Shown here piece by piece: positions 16,228 through 26,500 of a stretch of DNA of 64,000 nt. Origin of the DNA: Candidatus Synechococcus calcipolaris G9 (lineage in GTDB: Bacteria > Cyanobacteriota > Cyanobacteriia > Thermosynechococcales > Thermosynechococcaceae); NCBI RefSeq assembly GCF_029582805.1, contig NZ_JAKKUT010000005.1, forward strand, positions 124,001 to 188,000. The letters run 5' to 3'. The translations under genes and the position numbers were made by a program. The notes under the pieces were generated by a model. That model was given only the letters and a program-made list of their open reading frames with translations, searched no databases and was not told where the DNA came from. Within the stretch, counting starts at the first letter, position 1. Every line of letters starts with the position of its first letter.

Positions 16228-17358
16228 GTGTACTTAAATCATTTATTGCTGCAAAACTTTCGTAATTATGCCTACCAAGACGTATCGTTTATTGCCCCGA
16301 AAACGATCCTAGTGGGGGATAATGCCCAAGGGAAATCCAATCTCCTTGAAGCCGTTGAGTGGTTAGCCAGTTTACGATCCCATCGCACTAGCCGCGATCG
16401 GGATTTAATTCAGCAGAACACCGACTACAGCCACATTTCAGCGGGAATTCAACGGGATAGTGGCCCCCTCGATCTATCCGTCACTCTACGGCAAACTGGA
16501 CGGCGATCGCTGATGGTGAATAGTGAGCGAGTGCGGCGTAATGTAGATTTTTTAGGTCACTTAAATGCGGTGGAGTTTTCCTGCCTAGATATGGAACTGG
16601 TGCGGGGCAGTCCAGGGGAGCGGCGAGATTGGTTAGATCGGGTGTTAATTCAGCTTGAACCCATTTATGCCCACCTCCTCCAGCAGTATCAGAAGGTCTT
16701 ACGTCAGCGCAATGCCTTTCTGAAGCAATCCGTACCCCATCCCCCGGAGGCATCCCAGTTAGCCCTTTGGAATCAACAATTGGCGATCGCTGGTACTCGA
16801 TTAATGCGACGACGGCATCGACTAATTCAGCGGTTAACGCCCATTGCCCAACATTGGCACCATTGCTTAAGCCAGGGCTGTGAAATTCTCGGGATTCATT
16901 ACCAATCCCATGTCCCCATCCAGCTAGACACAACCGAGGCGATTTTAGAAAGTTTTTATGAGCAGTTTCAACGCCGGGCGATCGCGGAACAACACCAAGG
17001 AACCAGTTTAGTCGGCCCCCACCGCGATGATGTTAGCTTAGAGATTAATCAAACACCGGCCCGGCAGTATGGCTCCCAGGGACAACAGCGCACCCTGGTT
17101 TTGGCCCTTAAGTTAGCGGAATTGCATTTAATCGAGGAGGTGATCGGCGAAGCTCCCCTGCTATTATTGGATGATGTCTTAGCGGAACTGGATTTACATC
17201 GACAAAACCAGCTTTTAGCCACCATTGAACATCGATTTCAAACGATCATTACCACCACCCATCTGGGAAACTTTACTGCCCCCTGGTTGGATGCGGCCCA
17301 ACTTTTAACGGTGCGATCGGGCAAAATTGTGGAATATACAGATACTAGGACAGGCTAA
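16228..17358 (+). CDS. recF: DNA replication and repair ATPase RecF
   Basis: 376-residue SMC-like ATPase that loads RecA at single-strand gaps together with RecO and RecR. It has Walker A VGDNAQGKSN, the signature YGSQGQQRT and Walker B LLLLDDVLAELD. The N-terminus MYLNHLLLQNFRNY is the classic RecF opening, so I place the start at the GTG of 16228 rather than the TTG at 16225. It lies downstream of cutA, separated by a tandem repeat, and converges on rpsN. Confidence 0.95.
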   Translation: MYLNHLLLQNFRNYAYQDVSFIAPKTILVGDNAQGKSNLLEAVEWLASLRSHRTSRDRDLIQQNTDYSHISAGIQRDSGPLDLSVTLRQTGRRSLMVNSERVRRNVDFLGHLNAVEFSCLDMELVRGSPGERRDWLDRVLIQLEPIYAHLLQQYQKVLRQRNAFLKQSVPHPPEASQLALWNQQLAIAGTRLMRRRHRLIQRLTPIAQHWHHCLSQGCEILGIHYQSHVPIQLDTTEAILESFYEQFQRRAIAEQHQGTSLVGPHRDDVSLEINQTPARQYGSQGQQRTLVLALKLAELHLIEEVIGEAPLLLLDDVLAELDLHRQNQLLATIEHRFQTIITTTHLGNFTAPWLDAAQLLTVRSGKIVEYTDTRTG

Positions 17359-17468
17359 AATTTTCCTGTTAATATATTAAAATTTTATCAGGATATTAAA
17401 ATGCTTAAACTTGCATGTTGTTGAATATTTGAGCGTGCAATGTCCGTATATTGCCCTAATTCAAAACC

Positions 17469-17771
17469 TTACCAACTGGACTTGACCACTCCAGGTAGTA
17501 AACCTTGATGAGCCATATCCCGCAGCGCATTGCGGCAGAGACCAAAATCACGGAAGTAGCCCCGGGGACGGCCAGTTAACCAGCAACGGTTCCGTAGACG
17601 AGTGGGGGAGCTATTGAGGGGTAGGCGTTGCAATTGCCGATGGAGTTCTAAATTTTCCTCGGGGGTTTCCGCCATGGCCAATTGTTCTTTAATGGCCTGA
17701 CGCTTTTCCGCGTACTTGTCCACTAAACGCTGCCGCTTCTTTTCCCGCTCAATCATACTTTTTTTGGCCAT
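17469..17771 (-). CDS. rpsN: 30S ribosomal protein S14
   Basis: 100 residues, the long zinc-free form of S14. [17 protein letters not shown] opens the protein and the C-terminal family block [33 protein letters not shown] is present. It stands alone, outside the main ribosomal operon, as is usual in cyanobacteria. It is divergent from nblA across about 300 bases and convergent with recF. Confidence 0.96.
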   Translation of the reverse strand: MAKKSMIEREKKRQRLVDKYAEKRQAIKEQLAMAETPEENLELHRQLQRLPLNSSPTRLRNRCWLTGRPRGYFRDFGLCRNALRDMAHQGLLPGVVKSSW

Positions 17772-18075
17772 GGAGGTGATGCTATCCTTCTACATTTTGT
17801 TAATTCAGCATTTTTTATCTTAACAAGCTACCCTCAAAAATGGCAAATTTCTCGCTCGAGCCTATGCACCTTGCACTAAAATCCCCCTATTTTGACCCGT
17901 AATCAGCGATCGCTATGGCAGAGTTTAGAAAAACTTAAGGAATAATTCGGCAAAATGTTCAAGCCGAACATCATCTTCTTGATAGCAGTGTTATCCATTG
18001 AGTGGCAACTTTGTCAATCATTTGTTATATTTTGTAACATCTAGAGACGACAATGTTCTTAGAGGAGAATAAGCT
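17772..18075. promoter_or_regulatory. Divergent promoter region rpsN / nblA with two inverted repeats
   Basis: The 304-base gap separates divergent rpsN and nblA. Two dyads stand out. ATGTTC-AAGCC-GAACAT (17955-17971) is a perfect 6-bp inverted repeat. TGTTA-N7-TAACA (18023-18039) is a 5-bp arm repeat. The second resembles an NtcA-type GT...AC box, but the spacing is one base off the GTN10AC consensus, so I do not call it NtcA. AGAGGAGAA just before 18076 is the nblA ribosome site. Assignment as operators is inference from symmetry and from the stress regulation known for nblA. Confidence 0.45.
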
Positions 18076-18261
18076 ATGGATTCAAAGTTTCCTGAACTGA
18101 GTGTCGATCTCAGCTACGAGCAGCAGTTTCAAATGCGCCTGATGGAAGAACAGGTGGATACCATGAGCCACCAGCAAACCCGGGATCTGCTCTTGCAGGC
18201 ATCTCGACTGCTGATGATGAAGGACAATGTGATCCGTTCCCTAGTGCGACGTGCTGCCTAG
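18076..18261 (+). CDS. nblA: Phycobilisome degradation protein NblA
   Basis: 61-residue proteolysis adaptor that binds phycobiliproteins and Clp protease during nitrogen or sulfur starvation so that the antenna is dismantled. The family pattern is clear: LSYEQQFQMRLMEEQVDTMS, then QTRDLLLQASRLLMMKDNVI and a basic end. Length is typical. A strong ribosome site (AGAGGAG) lies upstream, and two inverted repeats in the upstream gap are candidate control sites. It stands alone, not in the cpc operon. Confidence 0.95.
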   Translation: MDSKFPELSVDLSYEQQFQMRLMEEQVDTMSHQQTRDLLLQASRLLMMKDNVIRSLVRRAA

Positions 18262-18482
18262 TTGATCTGTGACGTGTTTTATTTGGGACGGACGACCTCC
18301 CTCTCTCGCTAGGGTTCCCCACCGGGAAAAAAGCAGGGGACACGGGGCCGCACCACCCAAATACAGCAGACCTTTCCTAATGATCTACTCCAGGGAGCCT
18401 GAAAATTATTTCCGGCGAATCACATCACCCACCACATTTACACAACACATCCATAAAACATCAAATACACAACACGTCATAG

Positions 18483-18830
18483 CTAATAGCTAAAGGCCAT
18501 CATGGGTGTGGCAGCCATAACGTCCTGAGGAGCCTTTCCTGTGCGCTTGAGTCCCAATATCCAAAAAATTTGATCTTCTACTTTTTTCATTTGATCGGGT
18601 TGTTTGGCTTGGGCCAGGACTTGGTGAGAGAGTACCAGTTTCTCCAATTCATTGATCTGGTCAGCAATATCTTCTTCATCCAGGTACAGGCTTTCAATCA
18701 CTGCATTTAAGTCAATTTCGGGATCAGCCACCAGGCAAGCACCCTCGGCAACCACGGATTTCAACTGGGATTGGGATGTCCGTAGCAAGCGACGAATGTA
18801 GTAAACGGTAACAGGCAACAAAAGTTTCAT
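18483..18830 (-). CDS. Conserved hypothetical protein, acidic helical
   Basis: 115 residues, not recognised. The N-terminus (MKLLLPVTVYYIRRLLRTSQ) is weakly hydrophobic and basic. The middle is acidic and helical (LNAVIESLYLDEEDIADQIN), followed by LEKLVLSHQVLAQAK and a C-terminal DQIFWILGLKRTG. No signal peptide or clear membrane span. A strong purine box (AGGGGGG) lies at a suitable distance before the ATG. It is followed by a 480-base gene-free region on its upstream side and convergent with nblA. Confidence 0.7.
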   Translation of the reverse strand: MKLLLPVTVYYIRRLLRTSQSQLKSVVAEGACLVADPEIDLNAVIESLYLDEEDIADQINELEKLVLSHQVLAQAKQPDQMKKVEDQIFWILGLKRTGKAPQDVMAATPMMAFSY

Positions 18831-19308
18831 CGATCCCCCCTAATTAAAGAGTTACTTTAAGAAATAGATTTAATGTGTTCATCAGCAAAAAAAACAAAAC
18901 CGTGATGGTTAAATATCTTCAGAAAATTTGTCTATCGAGGGAGAAGTTTCGTAATAGTTCTTAACAACTCATCGATAATCTGAAGTTATCTGTAGAACAT
19001 ATTTCAATATTATGAATGTCGTCCCGGAAACAGCATCCGTAAATTTACCTAGGGATCGTCATCGACAATGACTGGGATCACACAAACCCAGTGATTTACA
19101 GCCTTAGAGGAAAATGCTAAGAATCATGAATAAAACCAGGATGAATGTTAAATACCTGCAATCTTTAATTCGCTAGATGAAGATAGATGACCAGTGATCC
19201 CAGGGCATGGTAGTCATTACCACAGAAATAGTTACAGTCTTTAATATTCACAGTCCTTGGTAGCCATTGAGATATTCCTAGGGTGTGGGGAACGTAAGGG
19301 GAAAGTCT
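18831..19308. other. Gene-free region with several small hairpins
   Basis: 478 bases without a credible ORF. Visible structure: ACTGGG-N10-CCCAGT (a perfect 6-bp hairpin near 19068-19090), GTCAT-N5-ATGAC just before it, and two related segments TGGTAGTCATT and TGGTAGCCATT about 50 bases apart near 19208 and 19258. None has a terminator-like T-run. It could hold an untranslated leader or a small RNA, but nothing identifies one. Confidence 0.4.
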
Positions 19309-19965
19309 TTAGGGTTTGAGGCAGGAAGAAGGGGATAGGGGGATCGCCTCTAGGTGGCCCTGGGTGAGTTGCCAGCAGCGATCGCTAATGGGGAGTAACT
19401 CCTTGGCTTCGTGGCTAACGACCAATAAACTCCAATGCTGTTTTAGGCGACCGAGGACGGTAATCAATTGTTGCCGCATAGACCAATCCAGTCCGGCGGT
19501 GGGTTCATCTAGGAGGAGTAAATAGGGCTGGCGAATGAGCTGGACGGCTAGGGCGAGGCGACGTTGTTGACCGCCACTGAGGGATTGGGGACGGCCGTGG
19601 AGGGGGAGGTGATCTAAGCCCACATCGGCAAGGGCCCTGTCAACCCGATCGATCCCCACGTCGGGATGGCCAAAGCGAATTTCTTCTAAGATGGTACTAC
19701 CGCAAAAATAGCGATCGGGAAACTGAAAGACTAAGCCAGCCAACTGCTGTAACTCTAGGGCTGAAAGGTCTTGATTTTGCCAAGAGATGGTTCCCCGATG
19801 GGGTGTGGCTAACCCCGCTAGAATCTCAAGTAAGGTGCTTTTCCCGGATCCGCTCGGGCCGATAATCAACCCCAATTCTTGGGGCCCTAGCTCTAGGGTC
19901 AACTGATCCAAAATGGGCTGGGGGGTGGCCGGGGGATGATAGCTAATATTTTTAAGGGAAAGCAA
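19309..19965 (-). CDS. ABC transporter ATP-binding protein, ECF/CbiO-like
   Basis: About 218 residues. Walker A IIGPSGSGKSTLLE, Q-loop VFQFPDRYF (the FQxP form typical of energy-coupling-factor ATPases), signature LSGGQQRRLALA, Walker B LLLLDEPTAGLD and switch His in VVSHEA. It is probably the ATPase of a micronutrient uptake (ECF-type) or small exporter system; no membrane partner is adjacent. Start: a TTG at 19989 is in frame, but AGGAG lies five bases before the TTG at 19965, which is preferred and gives MLSLKNISYHPP. It is divergent from the TPR gene, whose first codon is about 24 bases away. Confidence 0.88.
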   Translation of the reverse strand: MLSLKNISYHPPATPQPILDQLTLELGPQELGLIIGPSGSGKSTLLEILAGLATPHRGTISWQNQDLSALELQQLAGLVFQFPDRYFCGSTILEEIRFGHPDVGIDRVDRALADVGLDHLPLHGRPQSLSGGQQRRLALAVQLIRQPYLLLLDEPTAGLDWSMRQQLITVLGRLKQHWSLLVVSHEAKELLPISDRCWQLTQGHLEAIPLSPSSCLKP

Positions 19966-19988
19966 AGTAAACTCCTGGAGGATGATCA

Positions 19989-20888
19989 ATGCAGCCGCAC
20001 GGTTCCATTTCCATCATGACCCGTTGTTGTCGGGCCGCTGTCTTGGCGATCGCCCCCTGGATCATGACGATTCCTGCGTGGGCGGCGGATCCATTTCGTT
20101 CCGGAACGCAGGCCCGGCCAATTTCCGATCAAACAGAAGCAGTTTTTGAGGCTATCTTCCGTGATGGTCATTATCGCAAGGGAAAAGACTTATTGCCAGC
20201 GGCCCTCCAGAGCGATCGCCGCGAACCCCTCACCCTCACCCTTGCGGCGGGAATCGCCTACCTAGATCAGGATTGGGAAACCTATCGTCAGTTTAGTGAA
20301 CAAACCCTGCGGGCCGCCCAAAATCTGGGCGATCGGGATCCCCTGCGGAGCAATTTATATCAGGCTGTGGGACATTTTTTACTGGCGGCCTACGAAATTT
20401 CCGATGCTGGGGCTGGGCCCTTTTTAGGGGCATCGGCGGCCCTGTTGCGGGTACAGCAAATGTTTCGATTCCTTGACCAAGCGGAGGCGATCGATGCCAA
20501 TGATCCAGAACTTAATTTGATTCGCGGCTATATTGAGTGGGGCGTTGCCAATAACATCGGTTTTTTTGATAGTGAAGCAGCGGTACAGCGACTTCAGAAC
20601 CGCGCCGCTCCCACCTATCTCAGCTACCGGGGAACGGCCCTAGCCTACCGGGATTCTAACCAACTGCCCCTGGCTCTAACCGCTGTGGATCGGGCCCTAG
20701 GGGCAGCCCCCCATAACCCGGAGTTGCTTTACCTGAAGGCTCAAATTCTCAGAATGTCGGGAAACTATGAAAACAGTCGCTCCTACCTGGATCGGGCCCT
20801 GGCCCAACGGGATCAATTACCCAGCGAGGTCGTGCGGGAAATGTTGGCCGCCAGTCAGGAAATCGATGCCATAGTGGAGCGCCAGTGA
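19989..20888 (+). CDS. Exported TPR-repeat protein, Sll0314/Alr1548-like
   Basis: 299 residues. A signal peptide (VLAIAPWIMTIPAWAADP) predicts export. The rest is all-helical TPR-like sequence: LTLAAGIAYLDQDWETYRQFSEQ, YLSYRGTALAYRDSNQLPLALTAVDRAL and ELLYLKAQILRMSGNYENSRSYLDRAL. It fits the cyanobacterial Sll0314/Alr1548 TPR family as I recall it. Such repeats bind other proteins; no partner is known. GGAGG at eight bases upstream supports the first ATG, although an ATG nine codons later also gives a sound leader. Confidence 0.82.
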   Translation: MQPHGSISIMTRCCRAAVLAIAPWIMTIPAWAADPFRSGTQARPISDQTEAVFEAIFRDGHYRKGKDLLPAALQSDRREPLTLTLAAGIAYLDQDWETYRQFSEQTLRAAQNLGDRDPLRSNLYQAVGHFLLAAYEISDAGAGPFLGASAALLRVQQMFRFLDQAEAIDANDPELNLIRGYIEWGVANNIGFFDSEAAVQRLQNRAAPTYLSYRGTALAYRDSNQLPLALTAVDRALGAAPHNPELLYLKAQILRMSGNYENSRSYLDRALAQRDQLPSEVVREMLAASQEIDAIVERQ

Positions 20889-20947
20889 ACCCTGCCTGAT
20901 AGTGAACCGCGCCTGATAAAATAGGGTGTTAACATTAGCAGGGTGCC

Positions 20948-22036
20948 ATGACCATTACGGCTGAAGCGTTGCAAGCCCTGAAGCAACAATTAGTAGATTT
21001 AGTTGATGGCCTAGATAGCTCTCCCCACGGCGAACTGATTTATCAAACTTTAACCACCTTTGCTCACCTAACTGAGGAAGAGTTAGAACGACTCGACTGG
21101 AAGATTTTGCGCTCCTCCCTGCGGGACATGCACCAGGCCCTACGGGTCTTTGCCCCCTATCGCCATACCCGTAAAATATCCATCTTTGGCTCGGCCCGTA
21201 CCCCCAGCGATCATCCTGCCTATGCCATGGCAGCGGAGTTTGCCCAAAAAGCCACCGCCCAAGGATTTATGGTAATGACTGGCGCGGGCGGAGGCATTAT
21301 GGAAGCGGGTAACAAGGGAGCTGGTGCGGAAAATTCCTTTGGACTCAATATTGACCTTCCCTTTGAACAGGGGGCCAATGCCTATATTGAAGGGGATCCA
21401 CGCCTGATTCATTTCAAATACTTTTTTACCCGCAAACTCTTCCTATTAAAAGAAACTGATGCGATCGCCGTCTTTCCGGGGGGATTTGGAACCCAAGATG
21501 AAGCCTTTGAATGCCTGACCCTGTGCCAAACGGGAAAAGCACCACCCACCCCCATGGTTCTTGTGGATGCCCCCGGTGGAACCTATTGGCGCGATTGGGA
21601 TCAGTATATCCAAAACCAACTCAGTGCCAATGGCCTGATTAACCCGGAAGATCGGCAGCTTTATACCATTACCGATGATGTGAGCCAGGCAATTGAGTCC
21701 CTCAGCCAGTTTTATCGGGTCTACCACTCCTGTCGCTATGTCAAGGGGCAACTGGTACTCCGTCTCAATCAAGAGATTACGGATGAGCAGCTAGGGCAAC
21801 TCAATCAAGAGTTTGGGGATATTTTACTGAGTGGACAGATTGAAAAAACCATCCCCCTGCCTCGGGAATTGGAGGATGAACAGCCCCTAACCCAAACCAA
21901 CTTTATCCGCACAGTTCACCTTCCCCGTTTGATGTTGCATTTTAATCAGCGGGATTTTAGTCGTCTCTATCAACTGATCCACTGCCTGAATCAAATGGCC
22001 ACCAGTGAAGCGGCCCAGCATCCTGAGCGCAAATAG
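20948..22036 (+). CDS. LOG-family (lysine-decarboxylase-like) protein
   Basis: 362 residues. A Rossmann core with TRKISIFGSARTPSDHPAY, MTGAGGGIMEAGNKGA and the nucleotide-site motif PGGFGTQDEAFE defines the LOG/YgdH superfamily, whose best-known members are cytokinin-riboside 5'-monophosphate phosphoribohydrolases or nucleosidases. The protein is longer than plant-type LOG (about 200), with extra helical segments at both ends, like the larger cyanobacterial forms. The true substrate is uncertain. AGGG precedes the start. purB lies 78 bases downstream, beyond a likely terminator. Confidence 0.85.
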   Translation: MTITAEALQALKQQLVDLVDGLDSSPHGELIYQTLTTFAHLTEEELERLDWKILRSSLRDMHQALRVFAPYRHTRKISIFGSARTPSDHPAYAMAAEFAQKATAQGFMVMTGAGGGIMEAGNKGAGAENSFGLNIDLPFEQGANAYIEGDPRLIHFKYFFTRKLFLLKETDAIAVFPGGFGTQDEAFECLTLCQTGKAPPTPMVLVDAPGGTYWRDWDQYIQNQLSANGLINPEDRQLYTITDDVSQAIESLSQFYRVYHSCRYVKGQLVLRLNQEITDEQLGQLNQEFGDILLSGQIEKTIPLPRELEDEQPLTQTNFIRTVHLPRLMLHFNQRDFSRLYQLIHCLNQMATSEAAQHPERK

Positions 22037-22042
22037 TTCTGG

Positions 22043-22080
22043 ACATTCAGCTTTTTCAACGTTTTGAATGTTTTTGTTAT
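22043..22080 (+). terminator. Likely rho-independent terminator after the LOG gene
   Basis: ACATTCA (22043-22049) pairs with TGAATGT (22065-22071), followed by TTTTGTTATTTT. The stem is AT-rich, so strength is moderate. Confidence 0.5.
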
Positions 22081-22114
22081 TTTCGTTATTTTAGTTTCTT
22101 TTTGAAGACATCCT

Positions 22115-23410
22115 ATGATTGAACGCTATACCCTGCCCCCCATGGGAACATTGTGGACTGATGGTTATAAATTCAAAACTTGGCTCCAGGTTGAACTAGC
22201 GGTTTGTGAGGCCCAGGCCCAGTTGGGATTGATGCCCCTCTCTGCCCTAGAGACGATCAAAGCTAAGGCGGACTTTGACCCCGATCGCATCCTGGAAATT
22301 GAAGCCGAAGTCAAGCATGATGTGATTGCCTTTCTCACCAATGTGAATGAGTACGTGGGGGAAGATGGCCGCTATATTCACCTCGGTCTGACCAGTTCCG
22401 ATGTCTTGGATACGGGCCTGGCCTTACAATTGATGGCCAGTCTCAACTTGCTTTCCCAGCAACTGGAAACCTTGATCCAGGTGACGCGGGCGAAGGCCCA
22501 GGAGCATCGCTATACCGTCATGGTGGGACGAAGTCATGGTATCCACGCTGAACCCATTACCTTTGGCTTTAAGTTAGCGGGTTGGTTGGCCGAACTATTG
22601 CGCCATCGCGATCGCCTGTGTCAACTCCATAAAACCATTGCCGTGGGAAAGATCTCTGGGGCGGTGGGAACCTATGCCAATATTGATCCCAAGATCGAAG
22701 CAATTGCATGTCAAAACCTAGGACTGCACCCGGATACCGCTTCAACCCAAGTGATTTCCCGCGATCGCCACGGTGAGTATGTCCAGGTTCTTGCCCTATT
22801 GGCCGCATCCCTAGAACGGTTTGCCGTGGAAATCCGTAATCTTCAGCGCACCGATGTTCTGGAGGTGGAAGAGTTCTTTTCTAAGGGACAAAAAGGCTCC
22901 TCCGCCATGCCCCATAAACGGAATCCGATTCGCTCCGAGCGGTTAACGGGTTTAGCCCGAATCCTACGGGGCAATGCGATCGCTGCCCTGGAAAATATGG
23001 CCCTGTGGCATGAACGGGATATTTCCCACAGTGCCGTCGAGCGAGTGATTCTGCCCGATAGTTCCATCCTGACCTACTTCATGCTCGTGGAAACTACCGA
23101 GTTGATTCGCACCCTTCAGGTGTACCCAGAAAATATGCAGCGGAATATGAATCTCTATGGTGGGGTCATTTTCAGTCAGCGGGTTCTATTAACCTTGGTG
23201 GAAAAAGGAATGGTGCGGGAAGATGCCTATGCCCTAGTGCAACGCCATGCCCATGCCGCCTGGAATCAAGAAAATGGTAACTTCTTAGAAAATCTCAGGG
23301 GAGATACCGCCGTTACCGCCCAATTATCGGCGGATGAACTGGCCAATTGTTTTAATCCCCAGCATCACTTGCAGCATTTGGAAGAGATTTTCCAGCGGTT
23401 AAGTATTTAA
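22115..23410 (+). CDS. purB: Adenylosuccinate lyase
   Basis: 431 residues. It cleaves SAICAR and adenylosuccinate in purine synthesis. The superfamily signature GSSAMPHKRNP is intact, as are the catalytic-His block VGRSHGIHAEPITFG and TSSDVLDTG. Length and start (MIERYTLPPMGTLWTD) are typical of the bacterial short-form enzyme. Monocistronic by appearance; it converges on the WD40 gene. Confidence 0.96.
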   Translation: MIERYTLPPMGTLWTDGYKFKTWLQVELAVCEAQAQLGLMPLSALETIKAKADFDPDRILEIEAEVKHDVIAFLTNVNEYVGEDGRYIHLGLTSSDVLDTGLALQLMASLNLLSQQLETLIQVTRAKAQEHRYTVMVGRSHGIHAEPITFGFKLAGWLAELLRHRDRLCQLHKTIAVGKISGAVGTYANIDPKIEAIACQNLGLHPDTASTQVISRDRHGEYVQVLALLAASLERFAVEIRNLQRTDVLEVEEFFSKGQKGSSAMPHKRNPIRSERLTGLARILRGNAIAALENMALWHERDISHSAVERVILPDSSILTYFMLVETTELIRTLQVYPENMQRNMNLYGGVIFSQRVLLTLVEKGMVREDAYALVQRHAHAAWNQENGNFLENLRGDTAVTAQLSADELANCFNPQHHLQHLEEIFQRLSI

Positions 23411-23520
23411 CCTCTACTGTCCGAATCTACTGCCTGAGTCTAGGGGTTCACTTTACCGTTTAGGAGAATCGTTTAGCCGTCTTCTTCGGAGCAGCGGATG
23501 AGGATCTCAACCTGAGGATA

Positions 23521-26500
23521 TTAACCAGGGCAAACCTGAGCAACATCTTTATTTTGGTAGCGATAGTCCCGTAGCCAGTCACAGGCATACTGCAAGAGTT
23601 CCGGCAACGGATAGAAAGCCGTGAGAATAATTTGATCATTTTGACCGGCGATCGCCACCACAGGAGGATTTGTGGCTGAAATATCTACGCCGTAGGAGAC
23701 ACCGGGAACTGCTGTTGTTTGCCCCAGGGGTTGGCCACTGCGGGACCAGAGACTCACGGTACGATCTTGGGATGCGGCGGCAATCATCTGACCGTCCGCA
23801 CTCAGACCTAGGCTGAGAATACTGCGTAAATGGCCACGAAACTGTTGATGGTTTTGCCCCTGGCCATTCCAAACATTAATCCAGCCCCCGTCCCCCCCCG
23901 CAATCAGGGTTTGACCATCTTGACTAAAACGCACCATCGCTAACCAGCCTTGGTTGGGTTCTAAGGTTTGCGCTAGGGTGCCGGCCTCAATGTTCCAGAG
24001 TTTGACACTGCCCCCTTCGCCGGTACTGGCTAAAAGTCCAGTCACGGGATTAATGCTTAAACTCCAAATACTTTCCCCCGAGCCACCAAAGCTCAATTGA
24101 CTCTGATCCTGAAGATTCAACCGATGAATCATCCCCTGACCATCCCCCGCCACCAGATAACGATCGTCGGGACTGACTGCGACGGTGTAGAGTCTTGCCT
24201 CACTGTGCCAAAGTTTTTCCGGTGGATCCATCTGTTCCTGTTGCCAGAGATAAATATCGTGACTCGCGGCGATCGCCACCTGTTGACCGCTGCTGGTAAA
24301 GGCCAAACTATTAATCCCCGCCGGATCCAGGATCGGTGTTTCCGCTAAAAAGGTACCATCCTTTTGCCAGAGACGTACCCGACCATCTTTTCCTCCCGTG
24401 GCCAGGGTTTCACCATCCGGGGCAAAGGCCAGGGCCCAAAGACTCTCTTGATTCGCCGGCCACACCCGATGACGCTGGTTCTTAATCTGCCATAGGTAGA
24501 TGCCACCGCCGCGATCGCTACTGATTAACCATTCCCCCTGGGTATCAAATTGCACACTATTGACAAACTGCTCATGGCCCCTTAGCTCCGTGTGCAGTAA
24601 GCCATTCTCATTCCAGAGGCGAATCACATTATCGTTACTGAGGGTAATTAAATAGCCACGGGGATCATAGCCGACGTAGTACACGGGCGCGGTACTGACT
24701 CGCCACTGATTTCGTTGCTGACCATTGCTATCCCATAGTCGTAAAATGCCATCGACCCCCACCGTCGCCAACAGGCCATCACCTAAAAACGTCAAACTAT
24801 TTTGATCTACCGGCTGATTGGGGGGAGCCTGCCAGTCCGCCTGAAGTTCTCCCCCTAGATTCCAGCGGCGAATATGGCCATCACTACCGGTGGTTGCCAG
24901 AAATTGACCATCGGGACTGTAGCTCATACTGTATCCCTGGCCTTGGTGGGCTGAAAATTCCCCCAGTAATTCTCCCTGGTTATTCCAGCGATAGACCCGC
25001 CCCTCCTTGCTCAAGGCGGCCATTTCCGTGTTGTCGGGACTAAAGCGAAAACTGACAATTTGGCTGTTGGCTCCCCCTAGTTTAGCCAGGAAGGTGATAT
25101 CCGGTTTCAGTTGCCAGAGTTCCACCATGCCGGACGTGGTTAACAGAGCGAGGCGATCGCCCTCTCTATGGAAACGGACACCACCAATATCGTCTCGGTT
25201 GAGGGGAAATTCAGCCTGGGGTAAACCAGCCTGATTCCAAAGGATTAATTCTCCCCCCTCACTAATGGTGACAATGGTTTCGGCATCGATAAACCCACTC
25301 CCCACCATGGAATTTTCTCGGGTATTCCCTGGGGCTTGCCACTGATTGCGGGCGTGAATCTGACCCAGTAGGGTATTCAGGGCAAAGATCGGCCGGGTGG
25401 TGGGGTAGTCACTCAGGGGAGTATTCCCAACCAATTCATCTAGAGTACGCCCCGCGGCGATCGCACTGACAAGGGCCGGTAATTCCTGGCCAGAAAAGCG
25501 ACTTAAGCTATCAATACTCTCCTGTTCTAGGGTCAGACTAATCCGCGAGGCGCGCAGATCATAGTTGGTTTTAATGAGGACGATACCCACCCCCAGGGAG
25601 AGTAACGACACCATGGCGAGGGCCGTCATGGCTTGGCGCATCAACCGTCTAGCCCGGTGTTGGGCCTGATCTAAAATAGCATTGGCCGCAGCGATCGCCT
25701 GCTTTTCCTGGCGTTCCAGGAGCAAGGTATGCTGCATTTCCCGCTGATTTAGATCTTGGCTGGCGGCAAAAAATTGATAATCTAAGTCCGACAAACTCTT
25801 GCCATTGGCCCACAGGAGGGCATCCTGGAGAGCCTGTCCCCGCAACAGCCGTGAACTATCCTGGCCCCCCGATCGCAACCACGCCTGAAAACTATCACTG
25901 TAGGGACGTAGCTGGGCGAGCTGCTCCTCCACCCAATTTCCATTGAACACATGGGCATAAATGGGATTAAAGACCTGCAACTGCCCCCACCGCTGGCATA
26001 CGAGTCCCGTCAAACTTAACGAGCGTTCCTCCGGACTATTATCCAGGGGAATACTGCCCTGCTCTAGAATTTTTTGATACATTCCCAGTAGACGGCCACT
26101 CCGCTGTTCATCGGCCAATAGACGGTTTCGTAGGGTTTTTAGATGCTCTGGCTCATCCTGCCGTTCCCAGTCCTGTAAGATCATTTTCTGAATGAGTCGC
26201 TCAACATGATCCTCCGCCTCTCCACTAGGGACAAACTGATCCCGAACCTGGAGAAGACGGCAAATTTTCTGGGTGAGAAAGGGTTGACCACCCGTCCAGG
26301 TTAAGACTGCCCTTAGGAGTGCTTGGGGCTGATCACTGAGGGAACGAATTCCCTCTAGGAGGGGTGTTGCTTCCTCTAACTGAAACCCTTCTAGGGAAAT
26401 GGCCCGGCCAATATTAAAGGGGGTGCGTTGTTTATCTTCAATCAGGCGATCGGGGGTGGCTACCCCCAAAAGGGCAAAGGTCAACCGCTGGTAACTGGGA

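Noticed and set aside
18023-18039. A canonical NtcA site before nblA
   Set aside because: The GT and AC boxes are 11 rather than 10 bases apart and GTA/TAC is not fully matched.
18262-18482. A terminator or small RNA between nblA and the next gene
   Set aside because: TTCCC-CACC-GGGAA is followed by an A-run on the plus strand, not a T-run, and no other stable hairpin is seen.
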